In this document: positions 15,770-23,936 of the stretch, one piece after another
Position numbering within the stretch: position 1 is the stretch's first letter
How the letters are laid out: every line of letters begins with the position of its first letter
From: SIG603 sp964369415
GTDB lineage: Bacteria > Bacillota > Clostridia > Oscillospirales > Acutalibacteraceae
Assembly: GCA_964369415.1 (NCBI GenBank)
Contig: CAYJFP010000017.1
Span: 1 to 45,402, forward strand
DNA: 45,402 nt
Reading direction: 5' to 3'
The notes under the pieces: model-generated
Told to the model about the DNA's origin: nothing
Databases searched by the model: none
What the model saw: the letters and a program-made list of their open reading frames with translations, nothing else
Position numbers and translations under genes: made by a program

Positions 15770-16789
15770 ATGAAAATTCTGGTTGCTGGCGGAGCGGGGT
15801 ACATAGGTTCGCATACCTGTGTAGATTTACTTGAAAGTGGATATGAAGTCGTAATTGCTGATAATCTTAGCAACAGTAAGTTTGAAGCTGTAAAGAGAAT
15901 AGGGGAAATAACAGGGAAAAAACCTAGCTTTTACGAGATAGACATATGCGACAAAGAGGCGTTGACAGAGGTTTTTTCGCTTCATAAAATTGATGCAGTA
16001 ATACACTTTGCAGGATACAAAGCGGTAGGAGAATCAGTTGCGTTCCCATTTAAGTATTACCAAAATAACTTGATTTCTACTATAAGTCTTCTTGAGGTCA
16101 TGGGGAAATTTAACGTAAATAACATTATTTTCAGTTCTTCAGCAACTGTTTATGGAAGTCCGAAATCTGTTCCGATTAATGAGGATTTTCCAGTTTCTAC
16201 GACGAATCCATACGGAACTACTAAGCTCTTTATAGAAAGAATTCTAATGGATATGGCTTCTTCTGATAAAAAATTTAGTCCAATTTTACTTAGATATTTC
16301 AACCCAGTCGGAGCTCATGAAAGTGGACTTATAGGTGAAGACCCACAAGGAATGCCTAATAATCTAGTTCCATTTATAACTCAGACTATCATGGGTAAAT
16401 ACCCTTCTGTAAGAGTCTTTGGTGATGACTATGACACAAAGGACGGGACAGGAGTTAGAGATTATATACATGTCACTGATTTAGCAAGAGGTCATGTGCT
16501 GGCGCTTAAAAAGTTTGAGGAAAATGAAAACTGCGGATTAAAAATTTACAATTTAGGCTCTGGAAACGGATTTTCTGTTCTTGAAATAATTAAGGCGTTT
16601 GAAAAAGCACTTGGAAAAGGCATTAACTACGAAATAACCGACAGAAGAGCTGGTGACATAGCAGAGTGCTATGCAGATACAAAAAAGGCATATGACGAGC
16701 TAGGGTTTAAAACCACGAAAACACTTGATGATGTATGTGAAGATGCCTTAAGATGGCAAATGAAAAACCCTAAGGGCTATGATATTTGA
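15770..16789 (+). CDS. galE: UDP-glucose 4-epimerase GalE
   Basis: A 339-aa extended SDR, full length. The NAD loop is GGAGYIGSH (residues 7-15). Catalytic Ser lies in SSSATVYG (about 123-130) and Tyr/Lys in NPYGTTK (about 147-153). RYFNPVGAHESGLIGEDP (about 178-195) is the usual GalE sugar-site segment. It interconverts UDP-glucose and UDP-galactose, feeding the Leloir pathway and cell-envelope sugars. galK lies 3.3 kb downstream on the same strand, split from galE by maf, yunB and ligA. SD GAGG precedes ATG 15770. Confidence 0.94.
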   Translation: MKILVAGGAGYIGSHTCVDLLESGYEVVIADNLSNSKFEAVKRIGEITGKKPSFYEIDICDKEALTEVFSLHKIDAVIHFAGYKAVGESVAFPFKYYQNNLISTISLLEVMGKFNVNNIIFSSSATVYGSPKSVPINEDFPVSTTNPYGTTKLFIERILMDMASSDKKFSPILLRYFNPVGAHESGLIGEDPQGMPNNLVPFITQTIMGKYPSVRVFGDDYDTKDGTGVRDYIHVTDLARGHVLALKKFEENENCGLKIYNLGSGNGFSVLEIIKAFEKALGKGINYEITDRRAGDIAECYADTKKAYDELGFKTTKTLDDVCEDALRWQMKNPKGYDI

Positions 16790-16809
16790 AAAAATGGAAA
16801 GAAATGTGA

Positions 16810-16849
16810 GCCGTGCGAAAGCTTAAGATTATATTAAGCTTTGTACGGC
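16810..16849 (+). other. Strong intergenic hairpin between galE and maf
   Basis: A 16-bp stem (16810-16826 with 16834-16849) has one bulged G and a 7-nt loop (GATTATA). The 9-bp inner part AAAGCTTAA/TTAAGCTTT is perfect. No T run follows, so it is not a normal terminator. It could be an RNA processing or stability element between galE and the maf-yunB-ligA part of the run. Confidence 0.6.
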
Positions 16850-16870
16850 GAATATAACGTGGATATAAAA

Positions 16871-17434
16871 ATGAAATTAATACTTGCATCGGCTTCTCCG
16901 AGAAGAAGTGAGATATTAAGAAATTGTGGCTTCGAATTTGAAGTTAGAGTTTCTGATTGTGAAGAAGTAATAGATGAAACTTTAACAGGAAGCGAAATTT
17001 CCCTATCGCTTGCAAAGCTAAAGGCTTCAAGCACTGAAATTCTTGACGGAGAAGTTATTGTAGCGGCTGACACTTTAGTGTGCTATGACGATAAAGTTCT
17101 TGGTAAACCGAAAAGTAAAGATGAAGCGTTTAAAATGATCAAAATGCTTTCTGGAAAAATCCACTCGGTCTTTACCGGCGTTTATATCAGATCAAAAGAT
17201 AAAGAAATAAGCTTTTGCAGTAAGAGCGAAGTAGAATTTTACGAACTTTCTGATATAGAAATAAATAATTATATTAATACAGGAGAGCCTATGGATAAGG
17301 CAGGTGCCTATGGAATACAGGGGAAAGCCGCTATTTTTGTAAAAGAAATTAATGGAGACTACTTTAACATAATGGGGCTTCCGATAGCCAGACTTGCAAG
17401 AGAACTTAGAAAATTGGGTGTTGAAACTCGATAG
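16871..17434 (+). CDS. maf: Maf-family nucleoside triphosphate pyrophosphatase
   Basis: A 187-aa Maf/YhdE house-cleaning pyrophosphatase that hydrolyses non-canonical or pyrimidine NTPs. Family motifs: LASASPRRSEILRNCGFEF at the N terminus, VAADTLVCYDDKVLGKP (about residues 68-84) with the catalytic Asp, and DKAGAYGIQGKAA (about 140-152). ATG 16871 is chosen since family members begin at MKLILASASPRR; the TTG at 16841 would start inside the hairpin. The SD is weak (GTGGA). In Bacillus, maf lies near septum genes; here it precedes yunB. Confidence 0.9.
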   Translation: MKLILASASPRRSEILRNCGFEFEVRVSDCEEVIDETLTGSEISLSLAKLKASSTEILDGEVIVAADTLVCYDDKVLGKPKSKDEAFKMIKMLSGKIHSVFTGVYIRSKDKEISFCSKSEVEFYELSDIEINNYINTGEPMDKAGAYGIQGKAAIFVKEINGDYFNIMGLPIARLARELRKLGVETR

Positions 17435-17437
17435 ATT

Positions 17438-17480
17438 AACACAAACATGCCTTTATGCATATTATGGATAAAGGGGTGTT
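17438..17480 (+). promoter_or_regulatory. Hairpin covering the yunB ribosome binding site
   Basis: CCTTTAT (17450-17456) pairs with ATAAAGG (17468-17474), and AACAC (17438-17442) pairs with GTGTT (17476-17480). The yunB SD (AAAGGGGTG) lies in the 3' arm, so the fold would hide it. No known riboswitch class is recognised. Confidence 0.35.
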
Positions 17481-17485
17481 GCTTT

Positions 17486-18100
17486 ATGAAAAGAAGAAGA
17501 AAGAGAAGAAGACTTAAGCCTATTTACAGAATAATAATTTACATAAGCATTTTTATCTTTCTTTTTGTTTTTATAGAAAATAGAGTGAAACTTTTACCCA
17601 CCGAATACATAAATCAAATGGCGGCTAGCTATGCCGAAAAGACCATAAACGAAATAATTAAAGACGAGTTTTTGGACATAGAAAATACATATCAAAGTCT
17701 TACAGATGAAAATGGAAACCATAAGTTTACAGAGCTTAATTCATATGAAACCTCGGTGATAAAAGCGGATTTGTCGGAAAGAATAAATGAAGAAATAAAC
17801 GGTAATGAGTGGTGTTTTATTCCTATAGGGAATTTACTTGACTATAATTTGCTTAAAGGGCATGGTTTTTCTGTTCCGATAAACATGTACTTTGTCGGTA
17901 GTGCCTCGGTTGAAATTAAAACAGAACTCATATCGGCGGGAATTAACCAGTCGGTCTATAAAGTCGTGGCGGTGGTGGATGCAAAGGTAAGCACGGTGTC
18001 TTTAAGTGACAATAGTACCTACAATTTTAATTCAGAATACCCACTTTGTGAAATATATATTTCAGGTGAAGTGCCAAACTTTACCTATCCCGTAAAATAA
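17486..18100 (+). CDS. yunB: Sporulation protein YunB
   Basis: A 204-aa protein with a very basic N terminus (MKRRRKRRR), one membrane helix (about residues 15-35) and an extracytoplasmic domain. Family hallmarks: IPIGNLLDYNLLKGHGFSV (about 106-124), SAGINQSVYKV (about 149-159) and a C-terminal EIYISGEVPNFTY. YunB is a sigma-E-controlled spore-formation protein in Bacillus. Its presence suggests the organism, or its recent ancestor, forms endospores. ATG 17486 is chosen because GGGGTG gives a good SD and the basic N terminus then comes first. It lies between maf and ligA. Confidence 0.87.
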   Translation: MKRRRKRRRLKPIYRIIIYISIFIFLFVFIENRVKLLPTEYINQMAASYAEKTINEIIKDEFLDIENTYQSLTDENGNHKFTELNSYETSVIKADLSERINEEINGNEWCFIPIGNLLDYNLLKGHGFSVPINMYFVGSASVEIKTELISAGINQSVYKVVAVVDAKVSTVSLSDNSTYNFNSEYPLCEIYISGEVPNFTYPVK

Positions 18101-18116
18101 ATAGATGGAGAAAATA

Positions 18117-20087
18117 ATGGAAAGTGTTTTAAAAGAAATATTAGAGTTAAAAGAGAAAATTGAATATTATTCTGATAAATACTATAAACAAGATGTAAGT
18201 GAAATAACAGACTTTGAGTATGACGAACTTTACAGAAGACTCGAAGTGCTCGAAGATGAGTATCCAGAGTATGCCACCGAAGACTCGCCTACGAGAAGAA
18301 TCGGAGGAGACATCTATAATAATTTTGAACCCGTAGTTCATAAAGCACCTATGCAAAGTCTTCACGATTCTTTTTCTGATGATGAATTAAGAGATTTTGA
18401 CAGAAAAGTTAGAGAAGTGATTTCTGAACCAGAATATGTTCTCGAACATAAATTTGATGGCTTGTCAGTAGCGCTTGAATACGAAAATGGTTTGTATGTA
18501 AGAGGTTCGACAAGGGGAGACGGAACAACAGGCGAAGACGTTACAGAAAATATTCGAACGATTAAAACCTTGCCGATTAAACTAAAAAAGCCACTAACTC
18601 TAGAAATTAGGGCAGAAGTCTATATGACAGCTTCTGCCTTTAAGCGCCTTTGCGAAAGACAGGAACTTAACGAGGAAAAATTGTTTAAAAACCCGAGAAA
18701 TGCAGCGGCGGGTTCTTTAAGACAAAAAGACCCTAAAATAGCGGCACAAAGAGAGCTTAGCATAAAGGCGTTTAACATTCAGCATATGGAAGGCCATGCA
18801 GTAAGCACACATGTCGAGTCTTTAAATTTATTAAAAGAACTAGGACTGCCTGTTTCAAAAACCGCATGCGTTTCGGGAAATATTGAAAAAATAATAGAGG
18901 AAATATGGAAAATATCGGATAATAGGGAACAGTTTGACTATCCGATAGACGGTGCAGTGGTAAAGATCAACGATTTTGCCCAGAGAGAATTGCTCGGAAC
19001 TACCTCTAAATTTCCAAAGTGGGCAGAGGCGTATAAATATCCGCCGGAGATTAAAGAAACAACTTTAAAAGAAATTGAAATAAACGTTGGAAGAACGGGA
19101 GTTTTAACTCCAACTGGGATTTTTGAGCCTGTTTTATTGGCAGGGACAAGTGTTTCAAGGGCAAGCCTTCATAATCAGGACTTTATATCTGAAAAAGATG
19201 TGAGAGTTGGCTCGAAAGTTCTCATTAGAAAAGCTGGAGAGATAATTCCAGAGGTTGTTTCTGTTTTGGAAAATAAAGAACACAGTGAACCGTATTTCTT
19301 GCCAACGGAATGTCCATCATGTGGAAAAAAGGTAGTAAGAGACGAGGGAGAAGCGGCGGTTAAATGCATAAATCCTAACTGTCCAGCGCAGTTACTTAGA
19401 AATTTAATCCACTTTGTTTCAAGAACGGCGATGGATATAGAAGGATTAGGGCCTAAATTGCTTGAAGTCTTGGTAAATGAAAAAATTATTTCTAAGGCGT
19501 CGGATATTTATTCTATTAAAAAAGAAGACGTGATAAATCTTGAGAGAATGGCTGAAAAAAGTGCAACAAACCTCACCGAATCCATAGAAAAATCGAAGTC
19601 GAACGATTTAAGTAAGCTGTTGTTTGCACTTGGAATTAATCATGTTGGTGAACGAGCGGCAAAGCTTTTGTCGAGTCATTTTGGCGATATAGACAAGCTT
19701 ATGAATGCAGAGATCGAAGAAATTTCAAGCATTGAAGGCTTTGGAAATATTATGGCAGAGTCGGTTTATGGTTACTTTAAAAGCGAAGAGGGCAAAGAGC
19801 TGATTGATAAACTTAAAGAAGCTGGAGTAAATACAAAGAGCCTACAAACTGTAGTTAGTGATAATTTTAGAGGGCTTACATTTGTTATAACTGGAACACT
19901 GCCGACCATGGGTAGGGCACAGGCTAAGGAGTTAATCGAAGGCATGGGCGGAAAGGTTAGCTCTTCTGTATCGAAAAAAACCAACTATGTTCTTGCAGGA
20001 GAAGAGGCGGGCTCTAAGCTTACTAAAGCTATAGAACTCGGATTAAATGTTATAAGTGAAGAAGAATTAAAATCTATGATAAATTAA
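18117..20087 (+). CDS. ligA: NAD-dependent DNA ligase LigA
   Basis: A 656-aa bacterial LigA of normal length. An N-terminal Ia domain (NAD binding, DFEYDELYRRL) is followed by the adenylation domain with the nucleophile lysine in EHKFDGLS (about residue 112) and RGSTRGDG. Next are the OB fold, a four-Cys zinc finger (ECPSCGKK...CINPNCPAQ, about 402-426), HhH repeats (IEGFGNIMAESV) and a C-terminal BRCT domain (FRGLTFVITGTLP onward). It seals nicks in replication and repair. ATG 18117 is chosen over 18105 because GGAG at 18107-18110 is then a 6-nt-spaced SD. galK follows 10 bp later. Confidence 0.95.
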   Translation: MESVLKEILELKEKIEYYSDKYYKQDVSEITDFEYDELYRRLEVLEDEYPEYATEDSPTRRIGGDIYNNFEPVVHKAPMQSLHDSFSDDELRDFDRKVREVISEPEYVLEHKFDGLSVALEYENGLYVRGSTRGDGTTGEDVTENIRTIKTLPIKLKKPLTLEIRAEVYMTASAFKRLCERQELNEEKLFKNPRNAAAGSLRQKDPKIAAQRELSIKAFNIQHMEGHAVSTHVESLNLLKELGLPVSKTACVSGNIEKIIEEIWKISDNREQFDYPIDGAVVKINDFAQRELLGTTSKFPKWAEAYKYPPEIKETTLKEIEINVGRTGVLTPTGIFEPVLLAGTSVSRASLHNQDFISEKDVRVGSKVLIRKAGEIIPEVVSVLENKEHSEPYFLPTECPSCGKKVVRDEGEAAVKCINPNCPAQLLRNLIHFVSRTAMDIEGLGPKLLEVLVNEKIISKASDIYSIKKEDVINLERMAEKSATNLTESIEKSKSNDLSKLLFALGINHVGERAAKLLSSHFGDIDKLMNAEIEEISSIEGFGNIMAESVYGYFKSEEGKELIDKLKEAGVNTKSLQTVVSDNFRGLTFVITGTLPTMGRAQAKELIEGMGGKVSSSVSKKTNYVLAGEEAGSKLTKAIELGLNVISEEELKSMIN

Positions 20088-20097
20088 GAGGTGTATC

Positions 20098-21333
20098 ATG
20101 AAAATTAAATTTGACGAGCTGTACAAAAGTGACTTGGAAAGTCAAAAGAAAAGATTTGAAGAGCTGGAAAAGAGTTTTAAAGAATTCTTTAGCTGCGATG
20201 AAGAGCCTGAATTGTTCAGTGCTCCAGGAAGATCCGAAATAGCGGGAAATCATACGGATCATCAACGAGGGCGGGTCATAGGCGCTTCTGTTAATCTTGA
20301 TATTATTGCGGCGGTCAAAAAAAGAGAAGATTCTTTAATCACTCTTAAGTCCCATGAATATACCAAGGTTGACGTAGTCGATACGAACGACTTAGAAATT
20401 AAAGAAAGTGAAATAGATAAGTCCATAAGCCTTATAAGAGGAATCTGTGGAAGATGCAAACAACTTGGATTTGAGGTCGGCGGATTTGACTGTTATACCA
20501 CATCGAACGTGCTTAAAGGCTCGGGATTATCGAGTTCGGCAGCATTCGAAGTACTTGTAGTAACAATTATCAGCCATCTTTTTAATGAAGACAAGATAAC
20601 TCCTGTACAAGCGGCACAAATTGCTCAGTATGCAGAGAATGTGTATTTTGGCAAGCCATCAGGGCTTCTTGACCAAAGTGCAAGCAGTGTCGGTGGTTTT
20701 ACAGCGATAGACTTTAAAGACCCGTCAAACCCTACTTTTGAAAAAATTGAATTTGACCTACATAAATACGGATACAGTCTTTGCGTTGTCGATACAGGTG
20801 GCAGTCACGCTGACTTAACTCACGAATATGCCGCAGTGCCGATAGAAATGAAGCAAATAGCCGCATATTTTGGCAAAGAAGTGCTAAGAGAAGTCGATGA
20901 AGATTTATTTGTTAAAAACATAAGGATATTAAGAGAAAAATTTTCAGACAGAGCAGTATTAAGGGCGATGCATTTTTACAGTGACAATGAGACTGCGAAA
21001 AAAGAGGCAAATGCGCTTAAAGAGGGAGATTTTGAGTTATTTAAGTCTTTAGTTATTAAGTCAGGTGTTTCTTCTGCTATGGCGCTTCAAAATGTTTATG
21101 CCGCCTCGAATCCTTCTGAACAAGGCGTAAGCATTGCCTTGGCAGTAGCGAAAAAAATTCTTGAAGGAAAAGGCGCTTACAGAGTTCACGGCGGTGGATT
21201 TGCAGGAACGATACAAGCCTATGTGCCAAATGATTTAATAAATACATTTAAAGAAAGTATGGAAAATGTATTTGGAGAAAACTGTGTTTATATATTATCT
21301 GTAAGGCCTGTCGGCGGAGTGAAATTAATTTAG
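20098..21333 (+). CDS. galK: Galactokinase GalK
   Basis: A 411-aa GHMP-family kinase that phosphorylates galactose at C1. FSAPGRSEIAGNHTDHQRG (about residues 40-58) is the galactokinase signature in its clostridial form. GSGLSSSAAFEV (about 139-150) is the GHMP ATP-binding loop, and VHGGGFAGTIQAY (about 363-375) is motif 3. SD AGAGGTG precedes ATG 20098. It sits between ligA and the antiporter genes, while galE is upstream of maf; galT is not in the window. The mixed context suggests operon merging rather than a dedicated gal operon. Confidence 0.93.
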   Translation: MKIKFDELYKSDLESQKKRFEELEKSFKEFFSCDEEPELFSAPGRSEIAGNHTDHQRGRVIGASVNLDIIAAVKKREDSLITLKSHEYTKVDVVDTNDLEIKESEIDKSISLIRGICGRCKQLGFEVGGFDCYTTSNVLKGSGLSSSAAFEVLVVTIISHLFNEDKITPVQAAQIAQYAENVYFGKPSGLLDQSASSVGGFTAIDFKDPSNPTFEKIEFDLHKYGYSLCVVDTGGSHADLTHEYAAVPIEMKQIAAYFGKEVLREVDEDLFVKNIRILREKFSDRAVLRAMHFYSDNETAKKEANALKEGDFELFKSLVIKSGVSSAMALQNVYAASNPSEQGVSIALAVAKKILEGKGAYRVHGGGFAGTIQAYVPNDLINTFKESMENVFGENCVYILSVRPVGGVKLI

Positions 21334-21352
21334 ACGAAACGGAGAAGTAAAA

Positions 21353-21808
21353 ATGTTTGCATTTCTTTTTGTAATTTGGATTGTATTTAACGGAAAAATT
21401 ACCCTTGAAATAGCACTAGTTGGAATAGTCGTATGTTTATTAATTTGCCTTTTTGCATGGAAGTTTTTATCATATGATTTTAAAAGAGAGCTTAAGCTTG
21501 TCAAAAAGTTACCAGTTCTTATATGCTATTTTGGAATTATGGTTAAAGAGATTTTTATCTCGAATATTATTGTTATGAAAATGATTTTAACAGGAAAAAA
21601 GGTTCACCCTGTTTTGTATCATTTTACTACAGATTTAAGACATGACACGACAAGGGTTATACTGTCTCATTCAATTACTCTAACACCTGGAACGATTACG
21701 GTAGAGCTTAAGGATGACCAGTTTGTCGTGCACTGCTTGGACACCTCTCTTGCAGAAGGAATGGAAGACTCGAGCATTGTAAAAATTCTAAGAAAGCTTG
21801 AGGGTTAA
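21353..21808 (+). CDS. mnhE: Mrp-type antiporter subunit E
   Basis: A 151-aa MnhE/MrpE-like subunit. Two N-terminal hydrophobic segments are followed by a soluble C-terminal domain with RHDTTRVILSHSITLTPGTI (about residues 99-118), the most conserved stretch of the family. Subunit E stabilises the complex. It opens a nine-gene antiporter run in an order unlike the classical mrpABCDEFG. SD GGAGAAG precedes ATG 21353, 19 bp after galK. Confidence 0.88.
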   Translation: MFAFLFVIWIVFNGKITLEIALVGIVVCLLICLFAWKFLSYDFKRELKLVKKLPVLICYFGIMVKEIFISNIIVMKMILTGKKVHPVLYHFTTDLRHDTTRVILSHSITLTPGTITVELKDDQFVVHCLDTSLAEGMEDSSIVKILRKLEG

Positions 21809-21813
21809 TAATT

Positions 21814-22140
21814 ATGGAAATTTTATATGAAAATTTGTTTAATATCATATTGGTTTCACTGGCTATTCTTGTGTTTTTAGGATTTATAAGAGTATTAAGG
21901 GGGCCTAAAATTGCCGATAGAATCGTTGCGATTAACATGATAGGAACTATTATAATTACGATAATAGCGGTACTTGCAGTTATACTTGAAGAGTCTTATC
22001 TTGTGGATATATCACTTATATACGCTCTAATAAGCTTTTTGGCGGTTGTGGTTCTGTCAAAAGTGTATATGGGAGCGCATGAAGAAGCAAAAAAGAGAAG
22101 AGAAAAAAGGAGGCAAAATAACAATGATGGAATGGATTAA
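21814..22140 (+). CDS. mnhF: Mrp-type antiporter subunit F
   Basis: A 108-aa protein with three membrane helices. RVLRGPKIADRIVAINMIGT (about residues 27-46) is the subunit F signature, and LVDISLIYALISFLAVVVLSK follows. The charged C-terminal tail runs into the start of the next gene, which it overlaps by 17 bp. Confidence 0.88.
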   Translation: MEILYENLFNIILVSLAILVFLGFIRVLRGPKIADRIVAINMIGTIIITIIAVLAVILEESYLVDISLIYALISFLAVVVLSKVYMGAHEEAKKRREKRRQNNNDGMD

Positions 22141-22468
22141 GTTTATTATAGTGTCTTTGTTACTTGTTTCAGGACTCATCGTCTTAAGCGTTTCGATGTA
22201 TGGAACTTATAAGTACAAATATGTTTTAAACAGAATGCAGTCGGCAGCTATTGGTGATACTTTGGGGATATCGCTTTGCCTTCTTGCAGTTATGATTTAT
22301 TTTGGTTTGACTCTTGACACTCTAAAAGTGCTTTTAGTCATAGTTTTTTTATGGGTAGCTTCACCTGTTTCTAGCCATCTTTTAAGTAGACTTGAAGTCA
22401 CGACAAACGAGAGGATAGGGCGAGACTGCGAAGAAATAGGTAAGAAATGCGAGGAAGATAAAAAATGA
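22124..22468 (+). CDS. mnhG: Mrp-type antiporter subunit G
   Basis: A 114-aa protein with three helices. YKYVLNRMQSAAIGDTLGIS (about residues 29-48) is the subunit G signature, and LKVLLVIVFLWVASPVSSHL follows. ATG 22124 is chosen because AAAAGGAGG (22105-22113) is the SD and family proteins start at the first helix; upstream in-frame codons lie inside mnhF. The last four bases overlap the next start (ATGA). Confidence 0.87.
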   Translation: MMEWIKFIIVSLLLVSGLIVLSVSMYGTYKYKYVLNRMQSAAIGDTLGISLCLLAVMIYFGLTLDTLKVLLVIVFLWVASPVSSHLLSRLEVTTNERIGRDCEEIGKKCEEDKK

Positions 22469-23514
22469 TTTATGTTGAATATATACTTCTTATTTTTCTT
22501 GTAGTATGTGCCATTTCGGTTTCACTTTCTAAAAAGCTAATAAACGCTGTTCTTATTTTTATGTCATATAGTACAGTTATGGCTGTTATATGGCTAATGC
22601 TCGAGTCGCCCGATTTAGGAATTACCGAAGCGGCGGTAGGAGCTGGAGTAAGCTCGATACTATTCTTTGTTACACTTAAGAAAATTCATGCGGTGGATAG
22701 AGAGCAAAAGAGCAAAAAGACAGAGGATATAGTGGATGTTGAAAAACACTGGGAAATGAAAATGTTTTCAAAAATTTATAGATTTGCGGCAGTTTTAGTA
22801 TGTTTTGGAATTATTATTATTCTATTGATTACAGTAGAACAACTGCCAAATTTCGGAAATGCTTCAGATCCTGCTAATAATGAAGTTGCTCTTAGATACC
22901 TTGCACAGGGTATGGAAGAGACAGGCGCTGTAAACATAGTTACAGGAATGATACTTGACTATAGAGCCTTTGATACACTTGGTGAATCATTTGTGCTCTT
23001 TATAGCTGTTATTTGTGTTGTTGTTTTGCTAAGAGCCGACACACACAGCGACAGTCTATCAATGCCGGCGGATGAAAACGACAGAATTTACGAGCCGAAA
23101 AATGATATTATTTTACAAAAAGCAGCGATGATTTTAGTTCCGATAATCTTCCTTTTTGGCATATATGTAATAGTCAACGGACACCTTTCACCAGGTGGAG
23201 GTTTTTCAGGCGGTGCGATAATCGGTTCGGGCTTAGTGCTTTACTTAAATGCTTATGGATTTAAAAAATCGGAAAGATTTTTCACTTCCAAATTCTATAA
23301 GATTTGTTCTTGCTCGGCGCTTGGTTTTTACTGCATAGCAAAGAGTTACTCCTTTTTCACGGGAGCGAATCATTTAGACAGCATCATATCACCGGGCACA
23401 CCAGGGAATATTTTTAGCGCAGGACTACTTTTGCCGCTTAACATTTGCGTCGGAATAGTGGTATCGGTAACGATGTATTCTTTCTATGCTTATTTTAGAA
23501 AAGGTAATTTATAA
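22465..23514 (+). CDS. MbhD-MbhE-MnhB fusion subunit of the antiporter
   Basis: A 349-aa membrane protein that joins three modules found separately in other systems. Residues ~1-75 are DUF4040/MbhD-like (ESPDLGITEAAVGAGVSSIL). Residues ~85-190 are MbhE-like (TGMILDYRAFDTLGESFVLF). Residues ~205-349 are MnhB-like (GHLSPGGGFSGGAIIGSGLV). In classical Mrp systems the first two modules form the C-terminal end of MrpA. Here the large antiporter domain is separate, as in archaeal Mbh-type complexes. The start overlaps mnhG by 4 bp. It should form the membrane link between the small subunits and a large antiporter subunit. Confidence 0.85.
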   Translation: MIYVEYILLIFLVVCAISVSLSKKLINAVLIFMSYSTVMAVIWLMLESPDLGITEAAVGAGVSSILFFVTLKKIHAVDREQKSKKTEDIVDVEKHWEMKMFSKIYRFAAVLVCFGIIIILLITVEQLPNFGNASDPANNEVALRYLAQGMEETGAVNIVTGMILDYRAFDTLGESFVLFIAVICVVVLLRADTHSDSLSMPADENDRIYEPKNDIILQKAAMILVPIIFLFGIYVIVNGHLSPGGGFSGGAIIGSGLVLYLNAYGFKKSERFFTSKFYKICSCSALGFYCIAKSYSFFTGANHLDSIISPGTPGNIFSAGLLLPLNICVGIVVSVTMYSFYAYFRKGNL

Positions 23515-23549
23515 TTCAAGACTAAATAAATAAAAGGATGGTTTTTAAA

Positions 23550-23936
23550 ATGGATGGTATTTTAGAACTCATTTCAGGTCACTTTGAAGAGATTATATCG
23601 GTAATACTCTTCGGTATAGGTTTTACAACTTTAATGCTCAGTAAAAACCTTATAAGAAAAATAATCGGACTTAACATAATGGATACAGCGGTTTACCTGT
23701 TTCTAGCGGTTAAAGGCTATATTTCAGGCAGAAAAGCGCCTATTATAGTAGATGGAGTGACGGACCCAAATCAGTATATCAACCCGATTCCAAGCGGACT
23801 TGTGCTAACAGGAATTGTTGTTGCTGTTAGTGTTACGGCAATACTTTTAGCGATTACAATTAGACTTTATAGAAGATATAATACGCTAGATATTGATGAG
23901 ATAATGATGCATTACGCAAAAGAGGTAGCAGAATGA
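23550..23936 (+). CDS. mnhC: Mrp-type antiporter subunit C (NuoK-like)
   Basis: A 128-aa NuoK-like protein with three helices. GIGFTTLMLSKNLIRKIIGL (about residues 19-38) and PIPSGLVLTGIVVAVSVTAI (about 80-99) are the family blocks. ATG 23550 is chosen since AAAGGATGG is then the SD; the ATG at 23538 overlaps that SD and has none of its own. The stop overlaps the next start by 4 bp (ATGA). Confidence 0.87.
   Translation: MDGILELISGHFEEIISVILFGIGFTTLMLSKNLIRKIIGLNIMDTAVYLFLAVKGYISGRKAPIIVDGVTDPNQYINPIPSGLVLTGIVVAVSVTAILLAITIRLYRRYNTLDIDEIMMHYAKEVAE

Noticed and set aside
16841..16870. Longer N terminus for Maf from TTG 16841
   Set aside because: It would begin inside the 3' arm of the intergenic hairpin; family proteins start at MKLILASASPRR.
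17447..17485. Longer N terminus for YunB from ATG 17447
   Set aside because: There is no SD upstream; GGGGTG directly precedes ATG 17486, which gives the basic N terminus expected before the membrane helix.
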